From the NCBI GenBank assembly GCA_031416415.1, contig JANOTP010000025.1:1-28662 (forward strand): 28,662 nucleotides of DNA, in the 5' to 3' direction. This document shows, in pieces, positions 17,335-26,647 of the stretch. The DNA comes from JANYCO01 sp031416415. Lineage in GTDB: Bacteria > Bacteroidota > Bacteroidia > Cytophagales > Cytophagaceae. The position numbers were made by a program, and so were the translations under genes. The notes beneath the pieces were generated by a model. The model did no database searches and was not told the DNA's origin. It saw only the letters and a list, made by a program, of their open reading frames with translations. The stretch's first letter is position 1. Every line of letters starts with the position of its first letter.

Positions 17335-17733
17335 TTACGATAAAAATTTCGCTCGTTCTTCCTTAGTTGGGATTCTACAGGCTTCTTTTTTGCCAAACCA
17401 TTTATATCTATTTCTTGAAATGAAATCATATATAAAATCCCTTAAAAACGAAGGAAATATTAATAATATAATTGCAATTTTCCAGAATCCGCCAATAGTA
17501 TAAAGTATTCTTATACCTGCTTCAGACTTTTGATATAGCTTACCTTTCGTTTGAAAAATAACCGTTGTTAATTGTTCACCTACAAGATTACCTAAATTAG
17601 TTGAAGCTGTTTCACCTTGAAGTGGTGTAAAAAGCAATTTATTTTTCTTATCCTGGCGAATAGCAAAGTCTACTGAGGAATTACAAAATCCACATACACC
17701 ATCAAAATACACTATATTTTTATTTTCATCCAT
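17335..17733 (-). CDS. DCC family thiol-disulfide oxidoreductase-like protein (DUF393)
   Basis: 132 residues. The family signature is at the N-terminus: YFDGVCGFCN, with Asp11 and a C14-x-x-C17 pair. It is followed by the RQDKKNKLLFTPLQGE stretch, the SEAGIRIL motif and a C-terminal RNRYKWFGKKEACRIP segment. A hydrophobic patch near residues 78-95 is normal for the family. The fold is thioredoxin-like and a redox role is assumed by annotation, not proven. Its ATG is one base after the recG stop, so it is co-transcribed with recG. Confidence 0.9.
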   Translation of the reverse strand: MDENKNIVYFDGVCGFCNSSVDFAIRQDKKNKLLFTPLQGETASTNLGNLVGEQLTTVIFQTKGKLYQKSEAGIRILYTIGGFWKIAIILLIFPSFLRDFIYDFISRNRYKWFGKKEACRIPTKEERAKFLS

Positions 17734-17734
17734 A

Positions 17735-19825
17735 TTAACTTATTACACTCCAATTTATTTTTTGTTTACCATGATTATTAAGATTATTTTTTAAAGAACT
17801 ATGCTCTGCTAGATTTAGTTCAGGGTCTTTCTCTAATAATGTTATAACAATCTCTCTAGTGCTTTGTACGAGTTCTGCATCTTCCGATAAGTTAACCATT
17901 TTCAATTCTAATACACCACTTTGTTGAGTTCCTGCTAAATCACCAGGGCCTCGTAAACGAAGGTCTACATCTGCTATTTCGAAACCATTATTGGTTTTTA
18001 CCATAGTCTCTATTCTTACTTTAGAATCTGCACTTATTCTATCTTTAGTCATTAATAAGCAATAAGATTGATCCGCACCTCGTCCAACCCTTCCCCTTAA
18101 CTGATGAAGCTGAGACAATCCAAAACGCTCCGCATTTTCTATAACCATTACTGAGGCATTAGGTACATTTACACCGACTTCAATAACAGTAGTAGCTACC
18201 ATGATTTTTGTTTCGTTTTTTAGAAACCTTTTCATCTCATAATCTTTCGCCTCTGATTTCATTCGGCCATTTACAATGCTAATGGCGTACTCAGGGAAGG
18301 CTCTACTTATGCTCTCATAACCATCGGTAAGGTCTTTTAGATCCATCTTTTCAGATTCTTCTATAAGCGGATAAACAATGTAAATCTGTCTGCCTTCTTC
18401 TATTTGTTTTCGTAGAAATCCAAAAACCTGAATTCTATGCCGATCATGACGATGAAGTGTTTTAATGGGTTTTCGTCCAGCAGGCAATTCATCTATCACT
18501 GATAAATCAAGATCGCCATAGAGTGTCATGGCTAACGTTCTAGGTATTGGTGTGGCAGTCATAACAAGGACATGCGGAGGAGTAGTCTTATTTTTATTCC
18601 AAAGTTTAGCTCTTTGAGCAACACCAAAACGGTGTTGCTCATCGATTACTGCCAGTCCAAGATTATTGAATCTAACAGGGTCCTCTAATAAAGCATGAGT
18701 ACCCACTATTATTTTTAATGAACCGTTGATTAAATTTTCATGAATTATAGCTCGCTCGGATTTTTTTGAAGAACCCGTCAGCAAAGCAATCGGCATATTT
18801 AATTTATCAGCAAATTCTTTTAACCCATTATAATGTTGATTGGCTAAAATTTCTGTTGGAGCCATAAGGCAGGCCTGACAGTTATTGTCAATTGCGATAA
18901 GCATGCAGATAAAAGCCACAATCGTTTTCCCACTTCCCACATCTCCTTGAAGTAAACGATTCATTTGTTTTCCCGAACCCATATCTTTATATATTTCCCT
19001 AATTACTCGCTTTTGAGCATTGGTAAGTTCATAGGGGAGATGGTTTTTGTAAAATTCATTTAGTGTAGGAATGTTTTTAAAAACAAATCCATACGTATCT
19101 CGTTTTCTTGAAAGTTTAGTTCGAACTATTTTAAGTTGTATAAAAAATAATTCTTCAAATTTTAATCTTTGTATTGCCAATGAAAGTTTTTCTTGATTGT
19201 CAGGAAAATGAATTTGGCGCAATGCATTTTCTTTACTTATTAAATTTTGTTCTTTAATCAAATACAAAGGAATGTTTTCTTCTATAGAAAGCTGATATAA
19301 ATTAACTAATGTCTTTTGAAGTTTTGATATAGCTTTACTGTCGATATTACTATTTTTTAGTCGTTCAGTAGTATTATAAACAGGTTCTAGCCCTCTGTGT
19401 ACCGAAGCTTCTGATAATAGTTCTATTTCTGGATGCGCAATATTAAGTTTACTCCCATACAAAGCAGGCTTACCATAAATAATATAATCTACGTTCGTTT
19501 TTATTTTTTTTAATATCCATTGAGCACCTTGAAACCATACTAGTTCAATAATGCCAGTACCATCGGCAAATAGTGCTACTAGCCTTTTTTTATTTCCTTC
19601 ACCCACCATTGACATACTTTTTATTCTTCCTTTTACTTGAATATAAGGCATGTTTTCATGGGCTTCCATTATGTTGTGGAAACTAGTTCTGTCTTCGTAA
19701 CGAAAAGGAAAATAATTGAGTAGATCGTCAAAAGTAAAAATACCAAGCTCTGTATTGAGTAATGCTGCACGCTGAGGACCTATTCCTTTTAAAAATTCGA
19801 TCTTATTGTCAAGATTTGAAGGCAT
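17735..19825 (-). CDS. recG: ATP-dependent DNA helicase RecG
   Basis: Branch-migrating superfamily 2 helicase that remodels stalled replication forks and Holliday junctions. The 696 residues are normal length. Seen: the N-terminal wedge/OB region with FKGIGP-like KGIGPQRAALL and YFPFRYEDRT, Walker A GDVGSGKT at 294-301, APTEILANQH, DEQHRFGVAQR with the DEQH box at 395-398, TATPIPRTLA, the C-terminal VATTVIEVGVNVPNA, and QLHQLRGRVGRG. The block VDLRLRGPGDLAGTQQSG is also typical. The gene lies between dtd (upstream on the same strand, 42-base gap) and the DCC gene (1-base gap). Confidence 0.97.
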   Translation of the reverse strand: MPSNLDNKIEFLKGIGPQRAALLNTELGIFTFDDLLNYFPFRYEDRTSFHNIMEAHENMPYIQVKGRIKSMSMVGEGNKKRLVALFADGTGIIELVWFQGAQWILKKIKTNVDYIIYGKPALYGSKLNIAHPEIELLSEASVHRGLEPVYNTTERLKNSNIDSKAISKLQKTLVNLYQLSIEENIPLYLIKEQNLISKENALRQIHFPDNQEKLSLAIQRLKFEELFFIQLKIVRTKLSRKRDTYGFVFKNIPTLNEFYKNHLPYELTNAQKRVIREIYKDMGSGKQMNRLLQGDVGSGKTIVAFICMLIAIDNNCQACLMAPTEILANQHYNGLKEFADKLNMPIALLTGSSKKSERAIIHENLINGSLKIIVGTHALLEDPVRFNNLGLAVIDEQHRFGVAQRAKLWNKNKTTPPHVLVMTATPIPRTLAMTLYGDLDLSVIDELPAGRKPIKTLHRHDRHRIQVFGFLRKQIEEGRQIYIVYPLIEESEKMDLKDLTDGYESISRAFPEYAISIVNGRMKSEAKDYEMKRFLKNETKIMVATTVIEVGVNVPNASVMVIENAERFGLSQLHQLRGRVGRGADQSYCLLMTKDRISADSKVRIETMVKTNNGFEIADVDLRLRGPGDLAGTQQSGVLELKMVNLSEDAELVQSTREIVITLLEKDPELNLAEHSSLKNNLNNHGKQKINWSVIS

Positions 19826-19867
19826 CTATTAAGTATATGTAAAAAAATGTTTTGCAAGATAATTAAA

Positions 19868-20320
19868 TTATTTTTTATTTTTACTATCTATGATTATGGT
19901 TATTGGCCCATCATTAATAAGGCTTACCTCCATGTGAGCTCCAAATTCTCCAGTTTTTATGCTAATGTCAAGCTCCACTTCACATAATAAAATGAATTTA
20001 TGGTATAAAGGAATTGCTATTTCAGGTCTTGCAGCTTCTAAAAAAGAAGGTCGGTTTCCTTTTTTTGTAGATGCATGAAGTGTAAATTGACTGATGACCA
20101 GTAGCTCTCCATTGATCTCTTTAAGACTACGATTCATTTTGCCCTCATGGTCTTCGAAAATTCGTATAGAAGCCACTTTATTACTTAACCATTCAGCATC
20201 TTCAATCTTGTCGCTTTGTGAGATACTTAATAAAACGCATAATCCTTGTTTTATACCACTTTTTATAACCCCATCAATCCTGACATTTGCTTCGGAAACT
20301 CTTTGAATAACTGCAATCAT
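19868..20320 (-). CDS. dtd: D-aminoacyl-tRNA deacylase
   Basis: Homodimeric proofreading enzyme that removes D-amino acids (and glycine from mischarged tRNA-Ala) from tRNA. The full 150-residue length is present. Seen: MIAVIQRVSEANV at the start, the SQFTLHA motif at 77-83, RPSFLEAARPE, the CEVELDISIKTGEFGAHM region, and the terminal NDGPIT with the Gly138-Pro139 pair that crosses into the partner active site. It is the first gene of the minus-strand block with recG and is divergent from the GH5-like gene, with a small dyad in the 94-base gap. Confidence 0.96.
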   Translation of the reverse strand: MIAVIQRVSEANVRIDGVIKSGIKQGLCVLLSISQSDKIEDAEWLSNKVASIRIFEDHEGKMNRSLKEINGELLVISQFTLHASTKKGNRPSFLEAARPEIAIPLYHKFILLCEVELDISIKTGEFGAHMEVSLINDGPITIIIDSKNKK

Positions 20321-20358
20321 AAATATTATAGAGAAGGGTTATATTTTTTGCAAAATAA

Positions 20359-20379
20359 AATTTATCTTCCTGATAAATT
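20359..20379. repeat. 8-bp inverted repeat in the dtd/glycosidase divergent gap
   Basis: Arms 20359-20366 and 20372-20379 are exact reverse complements around a 5-base spacer. It is midway between two divergent start codons, so an operator is possible. A+T-rich short dyads occur by chance, so the call is weak. Confidence 0.3.
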
Positions 20380-20414
20380 CAGATATAAAAGTAATATAAA
20401 TAAATACGATTTAG

Positions 20415-22970
20415 ATGAAAATAAATAAGTTCATAATTTTAGTAGGGATGTTATTTTTGGTCAAATTAGGTTTGGCTCAGAATCAGATAAAAAATCCGGG
20501 TTTTGAAGTGTCTAATGTAGGTTGGAATTTTTGGGGTGGTATTTTGCAAAAAGAAGTTATTAGATCGGGAACAAGTGCATTGAAAGTTACTTTAAATACT
20601 GCGAGATGGAGTGGAGCGGATCAAATTATTTTTTTTCAAGAAGGTGTTAAAAAAGTAGAAGTTTCTGGATGGATGAAAACAGAAAACGTGGTGAAAGGTG
20701 CATTGGATTACGAACAAGCTAGGATTTCTGTTGAGTTTTATGATAATAATGGAAGTCTAGTAGGAGGCTATCCTCCAGTTACAGGACAAAAAATAGGTAC
20801 ATCTGACTGGATTCAATACAGTCATACTTATATGGTTCCACAAGGAGCAAAGCAGGTTAAAATACAAACAGTTTTGGGTAACTGCACTGGTACTGCCTAT
20901 TTTGATGATATTGAAGTGTTGTTGTTTGGTGAAAATGGAATAAGCGCAGAAGCGGCTACTAAAGTTGGGCCGATGGATGAAGGGAAATGGTATCCTGTGG
21001 AATTGAATACAAAAAATACAGGGAGCCACTATGTTGATTGGTCCTCCTTATTAGATGCTCCTGCAGGTAAACATGGCTTTGCTAAAGAAGTGAACGGCCA
21101 TATTCAATTTTCAGATGGTACTCCCGTACGCTTCTGGGGTACAAATTTAGTGGCTAACAATGCTTTTCCTTCTAAACAACAAGCCGATTCAGTAGCACAA
21201 CGTCTTGCCAAAATGGGATGTAATCTAATAAGACTTCATCACATGGACGCTCCTTGGTCTACTCCTAATATTTTTGGTAATGGAAGTTCTACTGAACAAC
21301 TTTCTTCTGCTAGCCTCGATAAACTTGATTACTTAACAGCTGCTTTAAAAAAGAAAGGAATCTATATTTATTTAGATTTATTAGTCCACAGAGATTTTAC
21401 CGCAGCGGAAGGCGTAGTAAATAAACCACCAGATTTGGGCGGAAAACAAGTAGCCTATTTTGATAAAAGAATGATCGAATTGCAGAAAGAGTATATTAGA
21501 GAATTGCTTATGCATAAGAATCCTTATACAGGCAATACTTATAAGGACGAACCTGCTATAATAGGTTCTGAATTTATTAACGAATCCTCAGCTTTTTTAC
21601 ATTTTGGTGGGGATATTTTAACAGATCCTTATCGCAAAGAGTTGCAAAAGCAGTTTGAAGAGGCAGGAAATACTGGAAAGAAATTATCAGTATTTGATCT
21701 AGATTATAGTAGTGGAGTTTCTCCAAAAGTTACAATTAGAAAGGGAACTATAGGAGACAATGAAGCAAGTCTTCGATTTATATCTAAGATTGAGCAAAAT
21801 TATTACAATGATATGAAATCATTTATGCGCTCGCTTGGTGTTAAATATATGTTGTCAGGAAGCAATTTTCCTATTCCCGTATTAGCCTACCAGTTTGATA
21901 ATTTTAAAGTAAATGATTTAATAATAACCAATGATTATTGGGATCATCCACAACTCTGGAAATTAAATAACGATTGGAATCGAATATTATATGCACCTAT
22001 CAATAACACTTCAATGATAAAAGATCCAGCAAAATCTCCAATCAATAACATAGTAAAGTATAAATGGAAAGATAAACCCTTTTTAGTTACAGAATATAAC
22101 GCCTGCTATCCAAATGAATATATTTTAGAAGGAATTCCTTTTATAGCCGCATACAGCAGGCTACAAGATGTAGATGGTATTCTTCAGTTTGATTTTACAT
22201 TAAATGCACTTGGCGAGGAAGCGCTTGGTCCTTTTTCACTTTCCAAAATGCAAGATCATCTTGCTCAATGGGTAATGGGAGCTCCCATATTTCTAAGAGG
22301 CGATATTGTACCTGCTAAAGGTCTTGTATTAGACAATATTTCGGATAAACAACTTTATTCGTTACCAAACTACTCTGATTTTTCAGATAAAAATTATCAA
22401 CTTTCTTATATCACTAAAGTTGCCAAAACTTACGGTGATGCCAAAGTGGATAGTTTATCCAAATATGCTACTTTCTTCGACGTTAAGAATAATATTATTA
22501 AAAGTGAAACAGGCCAGTTGAAATTGGATGCTAATAATGGCACAATGGAAATTAATTCTGAAAAAATACAAGGTGCTGTAGGTGCATTAAAGGATGTAGC
22601 AATTGACTTGCCTTTTTTAAGTTTTAAAGTGAAAAATTCTTGGGCTTCAATATTTCTTATTTCCAAAGAAAATAAACCTTTGTCAGAAGCGAAAAGATTT
22701 TATTTGGTTGCTGTAACCCCTGTGAAGATGACTGGACAAACCTATAATCCAGGAAGAAGTGCTCTTATAGAGCCAGGTAAATTGCCACTTCAGGCTCAGC
22801 AATTGGAAGGTGATTTAATTTTGAAGGTAAAGTCGGCCAAAATTAAAATTGTAAGTCTAATGGCAGATGGTACTAAAGGGAAAAGTATTAACTTTGAAGG
22901 AAAAGAGAATGGTTGGGTTTTTAAACTAAGTGAAGGAAGGGCTTTTGTTTACGAAATTGAAATAGAATAA
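20415..22970 (+). CDS. Secreted clan-A (GH5-like) glycoside hydrolase with N-terminal carbohydrate-binding module
   Basis: 851 residues. A signal peptide (to about residue 21, GLAQ) leads into a CBM4/9-like beta-sandwich (about 24-170: NPGFEV start, WMKTENV, AYFDDIEV end). A TIM-barrel region runs from about 205, starting FAKEVNGHIQFSDGTPVRFWGTN, a block typical of GH5-type enzymes, then MGCNLIRLHHMD. Two probable catalytic glutamates are visible: Glu390 after Asn389 (acid/base) and Glu560 in VTEYN (nucleophile). A C-terminal beta domain (about 690-851) follows. Retaining beta-glycosidase activity on beta-1,4-glucans or mannans is inferred; the exact family is uncertain. Unlike the GH9 enzyme it has no T9SS sorting domain, so it may stay periplasmic. 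It leads a three-gene run with 9- and 21-base gaps. Confidence 0.8.
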   Translation: MKINKFIILVGMLFLVKLGLAQNQIKNPGFEVSNVGWNFWGGILQKEVIRSGTSALKVTLNTARWSGADQIIFFQEGVKKVEVSGWMKTENVVKGALDYEQARISVEFYDNNGSLVGGYPPVTGQKIGTSDWIQYSHTYMVPQGAKQVKIQTVLGNCTGTAYFDDIEVLLFGENGISAEAATKVGPMDEGKWYPVELNTKNTGSHYVDWSSLLDAPAGKHGFAKEVNGHIQFSDGTPVRFWGTNLVANNAFPSKQQADSVAQRLAKMGCNLIRLHHMDAPWSTPNIFGNGSSTEQLSSASLDKLDYLTAALKKKGIYIYLDLLVHRDFTAAEGVVNKPPDLGGKQVAYFDKRMIELQKEYIRELLMHKNPYTGNTYKDEPAIIGSEFINESSAFLHFGGDILTDPYRKELQKQFEEAGNTGKKLSVFDLDYSSGVSPKVTIRKGTIGDNEASLRFISKIEQNYYNDMKSFMRSLGVKYMLSGSNFPIPVLAYQFDNFKVNDLIITNDYWDHPQLWKLNNDWNRILYAPINNTSMIKDPAKSPINNIVKYKWKDKPFLVTEYNACYPNEYILEGIPFIAAYSRLQDVDGILQFDFTLNALGEEALGPFSLSKMQDHLAQWVMGAPIFLRGDIVPAKGLVLDNISDKQLYSLPNYSDFSDKNYQLSYITKVAKTYGDAKVDSLSKYATFFDVKNNIIKSETGQLKLDANNGTMEINSEKIQGAVGALKDVAIDLPFLSFKVKNSWASIFLISKENKPLSEAKRFYLVAVTPVKMTGQTYNPGRSALIEPGKLPLQAQQLEGDLILKVKSAKIKIVSLMADGTKGKSINFEGKENGWVFKLSEGRAFVYEIEIE

Positions 22971-22979
22971 TTCATTATT

Positions 22980-23423
22980 ATGAGTAGAAAAAAAATAGTA
23001 GATGTACTGGCACAGCTTCAGGAGGGATACATTGAAGAAATGAATCAGGAGGGGGATTCCCTTAATATTAAAATAGAGTGTAGACATCTAGCCAATCTTA
23101 TTGATGCTAATTACGCTCATTTTTATGTAGTTTTAAAAGGGGCTAAAAATGTATATTTTCTCCCATGGGACGATGAAGATATGACCATTTCTTCCATAAA
23201 AGATATTCAATTATTTAAACCAGATATCTTAAATGTTGAGTTTGCCGATAACGAATACATAAAAATTTATTCTAATTGTGAAAACGTATATTCGGGTGGT
23301 TGTATCTATATTTTAGCTTCAGATATACTAGTATTTGATGAGGATTTAAACGAAGTGAAACTTGAAGACCTAAGTGAGCTAAGTGATAAATATTGGTATT
23401 CAAGTGATAAGGCAGAAGGGTAG
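22980..23423 (+). CDS. Hypothetical protein, 147 residues
   Basis: I do not recognise this family. The protein is acidic and soluble, with no signal peptide or membrane segment. It begins with a charged helix (SRKKIVDVLAQLQEGY), continues as mixed alpha/beta with aromatic strands (AHFYVVLKGAKNVYFLPW), and ends in a run rich in Asp, Glu and Ser. Three of its cysteines lie in short hydrophilic stretches. It starts 9 bases after the glycosidase stop and ends 21 bases before the MBL-fold gene, so it is almost certainly co-transcribed with both. It has normal codon use for the region. The A+T-rich coding pattern and tight spacing support it as a real gene. Confidence 0.7.
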   Translation: MSRKKIVDVLAQLQEGYIEEMNQEGDSLNIKIECRHLANLIDANYAHFYVVLKGAKNVYFLPWDDEDMTISSIKDIQLFKPDILNVEFADNEYIKIYSNCENVYSGGCIYILASDILVFDEDLNEVKLEDLSELSDKYWYSSDKAEG

Positions 23424-23444
23424 AGGAACTATTAAAATTATAAA

Positions 23445-24290
23445 ATGAATCTAGTTACAATTAATACAGGATTTTTTAAGCTAGATGGAGGAGCCATGTT
23501 TGGTGTTGTTCCAAAAACTGTTTGGAATAAATTGAACCCCTCAGATGAAAATAATATGTGTAGTTGGGCTATGCGTTGTTTGCTTATCGAAACAGATGGG
23601 AGATTAATACTTGTCGACACCGGAATTGGAACAAAACAAGATAAAAAATTTCTTGACTATTATTATCTACATGGAGACGATACTCTTGAAAAATCTATAC
23701 TTAAGGCAGGGTATTCTCCCGATGAAATTACAGATGTGATATTGACTCATCTGCATTTTGATCATTGTGGCGGAGCAATTAATTATAATAGTGACAAAAC
23801 CAAAGCTATTCCGGCTTTTAAAAATGCTATCTATTGGTCTAATGATATGCATTGGCAATGGGCTACAGAACCAAACCCTAGAGAGAAAGCGAGTTTTTTA
23901 AGAGATAATATTAATCCAATAAAAGAATCAGGACAATTAAAATTTATAGAATATGGCAGATCTCCTTTTCAAAAAATAGATTTCATTTTTGTGGATGGTC
24001 ATACAGAAAAACAAATGCTGCCAATTGTAAATTACAACGGTAAAAAAATAGTTTTCGTTGCTGATTTAATTCCTTCTATTGGGCATATTCCAATACCTTA
24101 TGTAATGGGTTACGATACCCGACCATTAATTTCTATGGAAGAGAAAAATAAATTTTTGAAGGAAGCACTAGAAAAAGAATACACTTTATTTTTTGAGCAC
24201 GATCCAATTAATCAGTGTTGTACTGTAGCGCAAACGGAAAAAGGAATAAGAAGTAACGCTACTTTTTCGCTCTCTGATTTTTTGAAATAG
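23445..24290 (+). CDS. MBL-fold metallohydrolase
   Basis: 281 residues, no signal peptide. The zinc-binding motif HLHFDHCGG is complete (H102, H104, D106, H107). It is preceded by the LVDTGIGTK loop and followed by a later histidine (FVDGHTEKQM), an Asp in VFVADLIPS and a His in FFEHDP, giving the full set of dinuclear-site ligands. The early LDGGAMFGVVPKTVW segment and the spacing resemble the lactonase/AttM-like branch of the superfamily (quorum-quenching or lactone hydrolases) rather than beta-lactamases or RNases. Substrate unknown. Last gene of the glycosidase run, convergent with the sensor gene at 24300 with a 9-base gap. Confidence 0.88.
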   Translation: MNLVTINTGFFKLDGGAMFGVVPKTVWNKLNPSDENNMCSWAMRCLLIETDGRLILVDTGIGTKQDKKFLDYYYLHGDDTLEKSILKAGYSPDEITDVILTHLHFDHCGGAINYNSDKTKAIPAFKNAIYWSNDMHWQWATEPNPREKASFLRDNINPIKESGQLKFIEYGRSPFQKIDFIFVDGHTEKQMLPIVNYNGKKIVFVADLIPSIGHIPIPYVMGYDTRPLISMEEKNKFLKEALEKEYTLFFEHDPINQCCTVAQTEKGIRSNATFSLSDFLK

Positions 24291-24299
24291 ATTTTATCC

Positions 24300-26123
24300 T
24301 TAATATACAGGATCGTTATAGATTTTTTTTTCTTGATTGTTGATTCGAAGTTGCGCAATATAAGAACCAATATATTCTATAGCTTTTTCTAAAAATCTAA
24401 TTTGATTTACCGTTATAGGTTTAAAGGATGCAAATTCAACTGCTCCCTCTACTTTGTTATTGAAAGTAATTGGTAGTACAATGATTTCGGTAGGCATTGA
24501 TGCTCCTAATCCTGAATTTATTACATTAATAAAGGTTTCTGGAATATTATTTAAACGCTTTAGTTCATTGTCTTTTATACATTGTCCCGCTAAATTTTCT
24601 CCCATCATAAAAGGTACCATGTCCAAATGTTTTGAAGTTAGAGCAAATCCAGATTTCAACTCAATCATTAATGGAAATTCATCTTGTTTAATCACAAACA
24701 AAGCTCCTTGGTAGGCTTGAATTGACTTTGATAAAAATGAAATTGCTTTTTTGAATTTCAATTCCGGTTCTTCTTGGTTTCGAATTAGCTCTCCAATTTG
24801 TTCAAGTTTTTCAGATTCCCATTTTTGGAGATTGTTTTCTTTTTCTACAGCTTTTAGATTTAGTTGCATTTTTAATAAAGATGTCCCTAACACATCTTCT
24901 TCTCCTAATAAAGTGTAGTTTGTAGATAAATTCCCTTTGCCAATTTCATTTGAAAAGTAAGCTATATCATTGAAGTTTTGGCTTAATGTATTAATAGCAA
25001 TTGACATTTCGCCTATTTCATCTTTGTATTTTATATTTTCAATTTTGATTATTTTTCCTTTTGAGAGTTGTAAGACAGAATTTTTTATTGCCTTCATTCT
25101 TTTGGAGAATTTCGTTACAAAAAATATGGATATAACAATTGCAAAAATCAACATAGAGAAAGAAAGGATAGTAAGTTTTGTCCAATCTGAATGAAGATAT
25201 ATTGCATTATCAGAGAGCTTCACTTTCGGCAAAAGCGTTAAAAAATGCCATTTCCCTCCCACACTATTAAACTCTTGCAGTGGAGACCAACCATATAAAT
25301 AATCGTCTTCGTTTATATTGATTCCTGAGTAATCAAAATTATATTTTTTAAACAGGTTGTTTTTGCCAATAGTTAATTTTAAAATATTATTTTCATTGTC
25401 CGCATCTATTAAATGTCCTTGTTTGTCGAGAAGGAGAATGATAGCATTTTTGATGTCCTTTTGCAAGGAGATTTCTGCTTCTTTTCTGATTTTTTGCGTT
25501 AGCTCTTTCCAACTTGCACGATTTCTCCATACTCCAATTATTGTTCCACCCGCATCACGCACAGGAGCCGAAAAATTTATACCATAGCCCTTATTATTAT
25601 AGAGCTGCATTATATCATCGTCTTGGTTGAAATCTGAATAATATACTCCTCCTTTCGGACCTCCCGCTACAATTGAAGAACGAAACCATTCTTCACCATT
25701 CATGTTTTTTGATTTTAAGAAAGTACTTAAAATCACATTTTGATTGTTGTCTCTAGTATTTACCGCTATTACTTTACCAGTAAGGTCGCATAGCATAGTT
25801 ACATCGTAAATGTCATAGTAAGTAGTCATAGTGTTCATGAAGACTACAAGGCTCGAATCCTGATTTTTATTATTGATAGCATCAATTGCTAATTTGCTAA
25901 ATGCAAAAGCCTTCACATCACTAATACACTTTTGTAAATTTCTATCTGTTTTTTCAGCCAAAGCAGCCGATGTTGAAAGAGCTAATTGTTCTAGAGGTTT
26001 GTTTTGGATGTTTACATGTTGGAGGGCAGAGTAATACAAAAGTACTACTATGATAAAGCTAGGTATTATTAATAGTATAGCTAGTATTTGATGAGATAAT
26101 TTTAATTTGCCAAACAGTTTCAT
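24300..26123 (-). CDS. Membrane sensor with periplasmic Cache-like, HAMP and GAF domains, no output domain
   Basis: 607 residues from the ATG at 26123; the TTG at 26135 four codons upstream is less likely. Membrane segment 1 (about 12-34) and segment 2 (about 310-330) flank a periplasmic region of ~275 residues. That region has double-Cache features (YYDIYDVTMLCDLTGKVIAV, EEWFRSSIVAG, SAPVRDAGGTIIGVWR). A HAMP domain follows (about 330-385), then a coiled coil and a GAF domain (about 435-590). The protein stops there: no kinase, cyclase, GGDEF or methyl-accepting region. It could act through protein contacts or regulate a partner encoded elsewhere. The upstream hemerythrin gene is divergent from it across 524 bases. 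Confidence 0.85.
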   Translation of the reverse strand: MKLFGKLKLSHQILAILLIIPSFIIVVLLYYSALQHVNIQNKPLEQLALSTSAALAEKTDRNLQKCISDVKAFAFSKLAIDAINNKNQDSSLVVFMNTMTTYYDIYDVTMLCDLTGKVIAVNTRDNNQNVILSTFLKSKNMNGEEWFRSSIVAGGPKGGVYYSDFNQDDDIMQLYNNKGYGINFSAPVRDAGGTIIGVWRNRASWKELTQKIRKEAEISLQKDIKNAIILLLDKQGHLIDADNENNILKLTIGKNNLFKKYNFDYSGININEDDYLYGWSPLQEFNSVGGKWHFLTLLPKVKLSDNAIYLHSDWTKLTILSFSMLIFAIVISIFFVTKFSKRMKAIKNSVLQLSKGKIIKIENIKYKDEIGEMSIAINTLSQNFNDIAYFSNEIGKGNLSTNYTLLGEEDVLGTSLLKMQLNLKAVEKENNLQKWESEKLEQIGELIRNQEEPELKFKKAISFLSKSIQAYQGALFVIKQDEFPLMIELKSGFALTSKHLDMVPFMMGENLAGQCIKDNELKRLNNIPETFINVINSGLGASMPTEIIVLPITFNNKVEGAVEFASFKPITVNQIRFLEKAIEYIGSYIAQLRINNQEKKIYNDPVY

Positions 26124-26647
26124 CCTTCTCCCCAATTAAATATTTCTCTTATATTGTTATAGTGTTAGTTACGGTTTATACCTATATAGGTTTATGTATA
26201 TAGATTAACAAACTATTAATAAAACATATGGTTTGTTAATTAACTATTAGCAAAAGTTTACAAATGATTTTTTATTTTTTGTAATCCATTGAAATTTATA
26301 CTATTGTATTTCATGCAGTAAAATGTAACGATTTTAGTAATGCATAATAAAGCTTAAGATTAGCTTGGTAGGAAATATTAATTGATCATTTTTACTTTTT
26401 GCAAAATATTTTTAAAGGAATAGTAAGATTAAGTATTGTATAGTAGTGGATGAGTGGTGGGTATTAAAACTGGCAAATTTTGCTCCAAACATTTAGAATG
26501 GCTTGATAATAAGGTGAATGTTCTGCTTTTAAAAAACATTTCTGCCAAAGACTTTTAATAGGTGGTTGGTAATTTAATTGGAAACTTCTTGCAAACTTGC
26601 AGATAATAGTCGAAATTGTACAAAGTGTTAAATGATTTAACCTTATA
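26124..26647. promoter_or_regulatory. Long divergent intergenic region with two dyads
   Basis: The 524 bases separate the divergent sensor and hemerythrin genes and contain no credible ORF. A 12-bp perfect palindrome (ACCTATATAGGT) lies at 26180-26191. A perfect 10-bp inverted repeat lies at 26204-26213 and 26231-26240, with a 17-base spacer. Both are within ~120 bases of the sensor start and could be operators. No exact TAnnTTTG element was found on either strand near the starts. The length is unusual for this compact region. Confidence 0.4.

Noticed and set aside
17262..17429. Upstream extension of the PDDEXK gene by 56 residues
   Set aside because: The extra peptide is Phe/Tyr-rich and low in complexity, is read from poly-A/T DNA and overlaps the DCC gene; the family begins close to the ATG at 17261.
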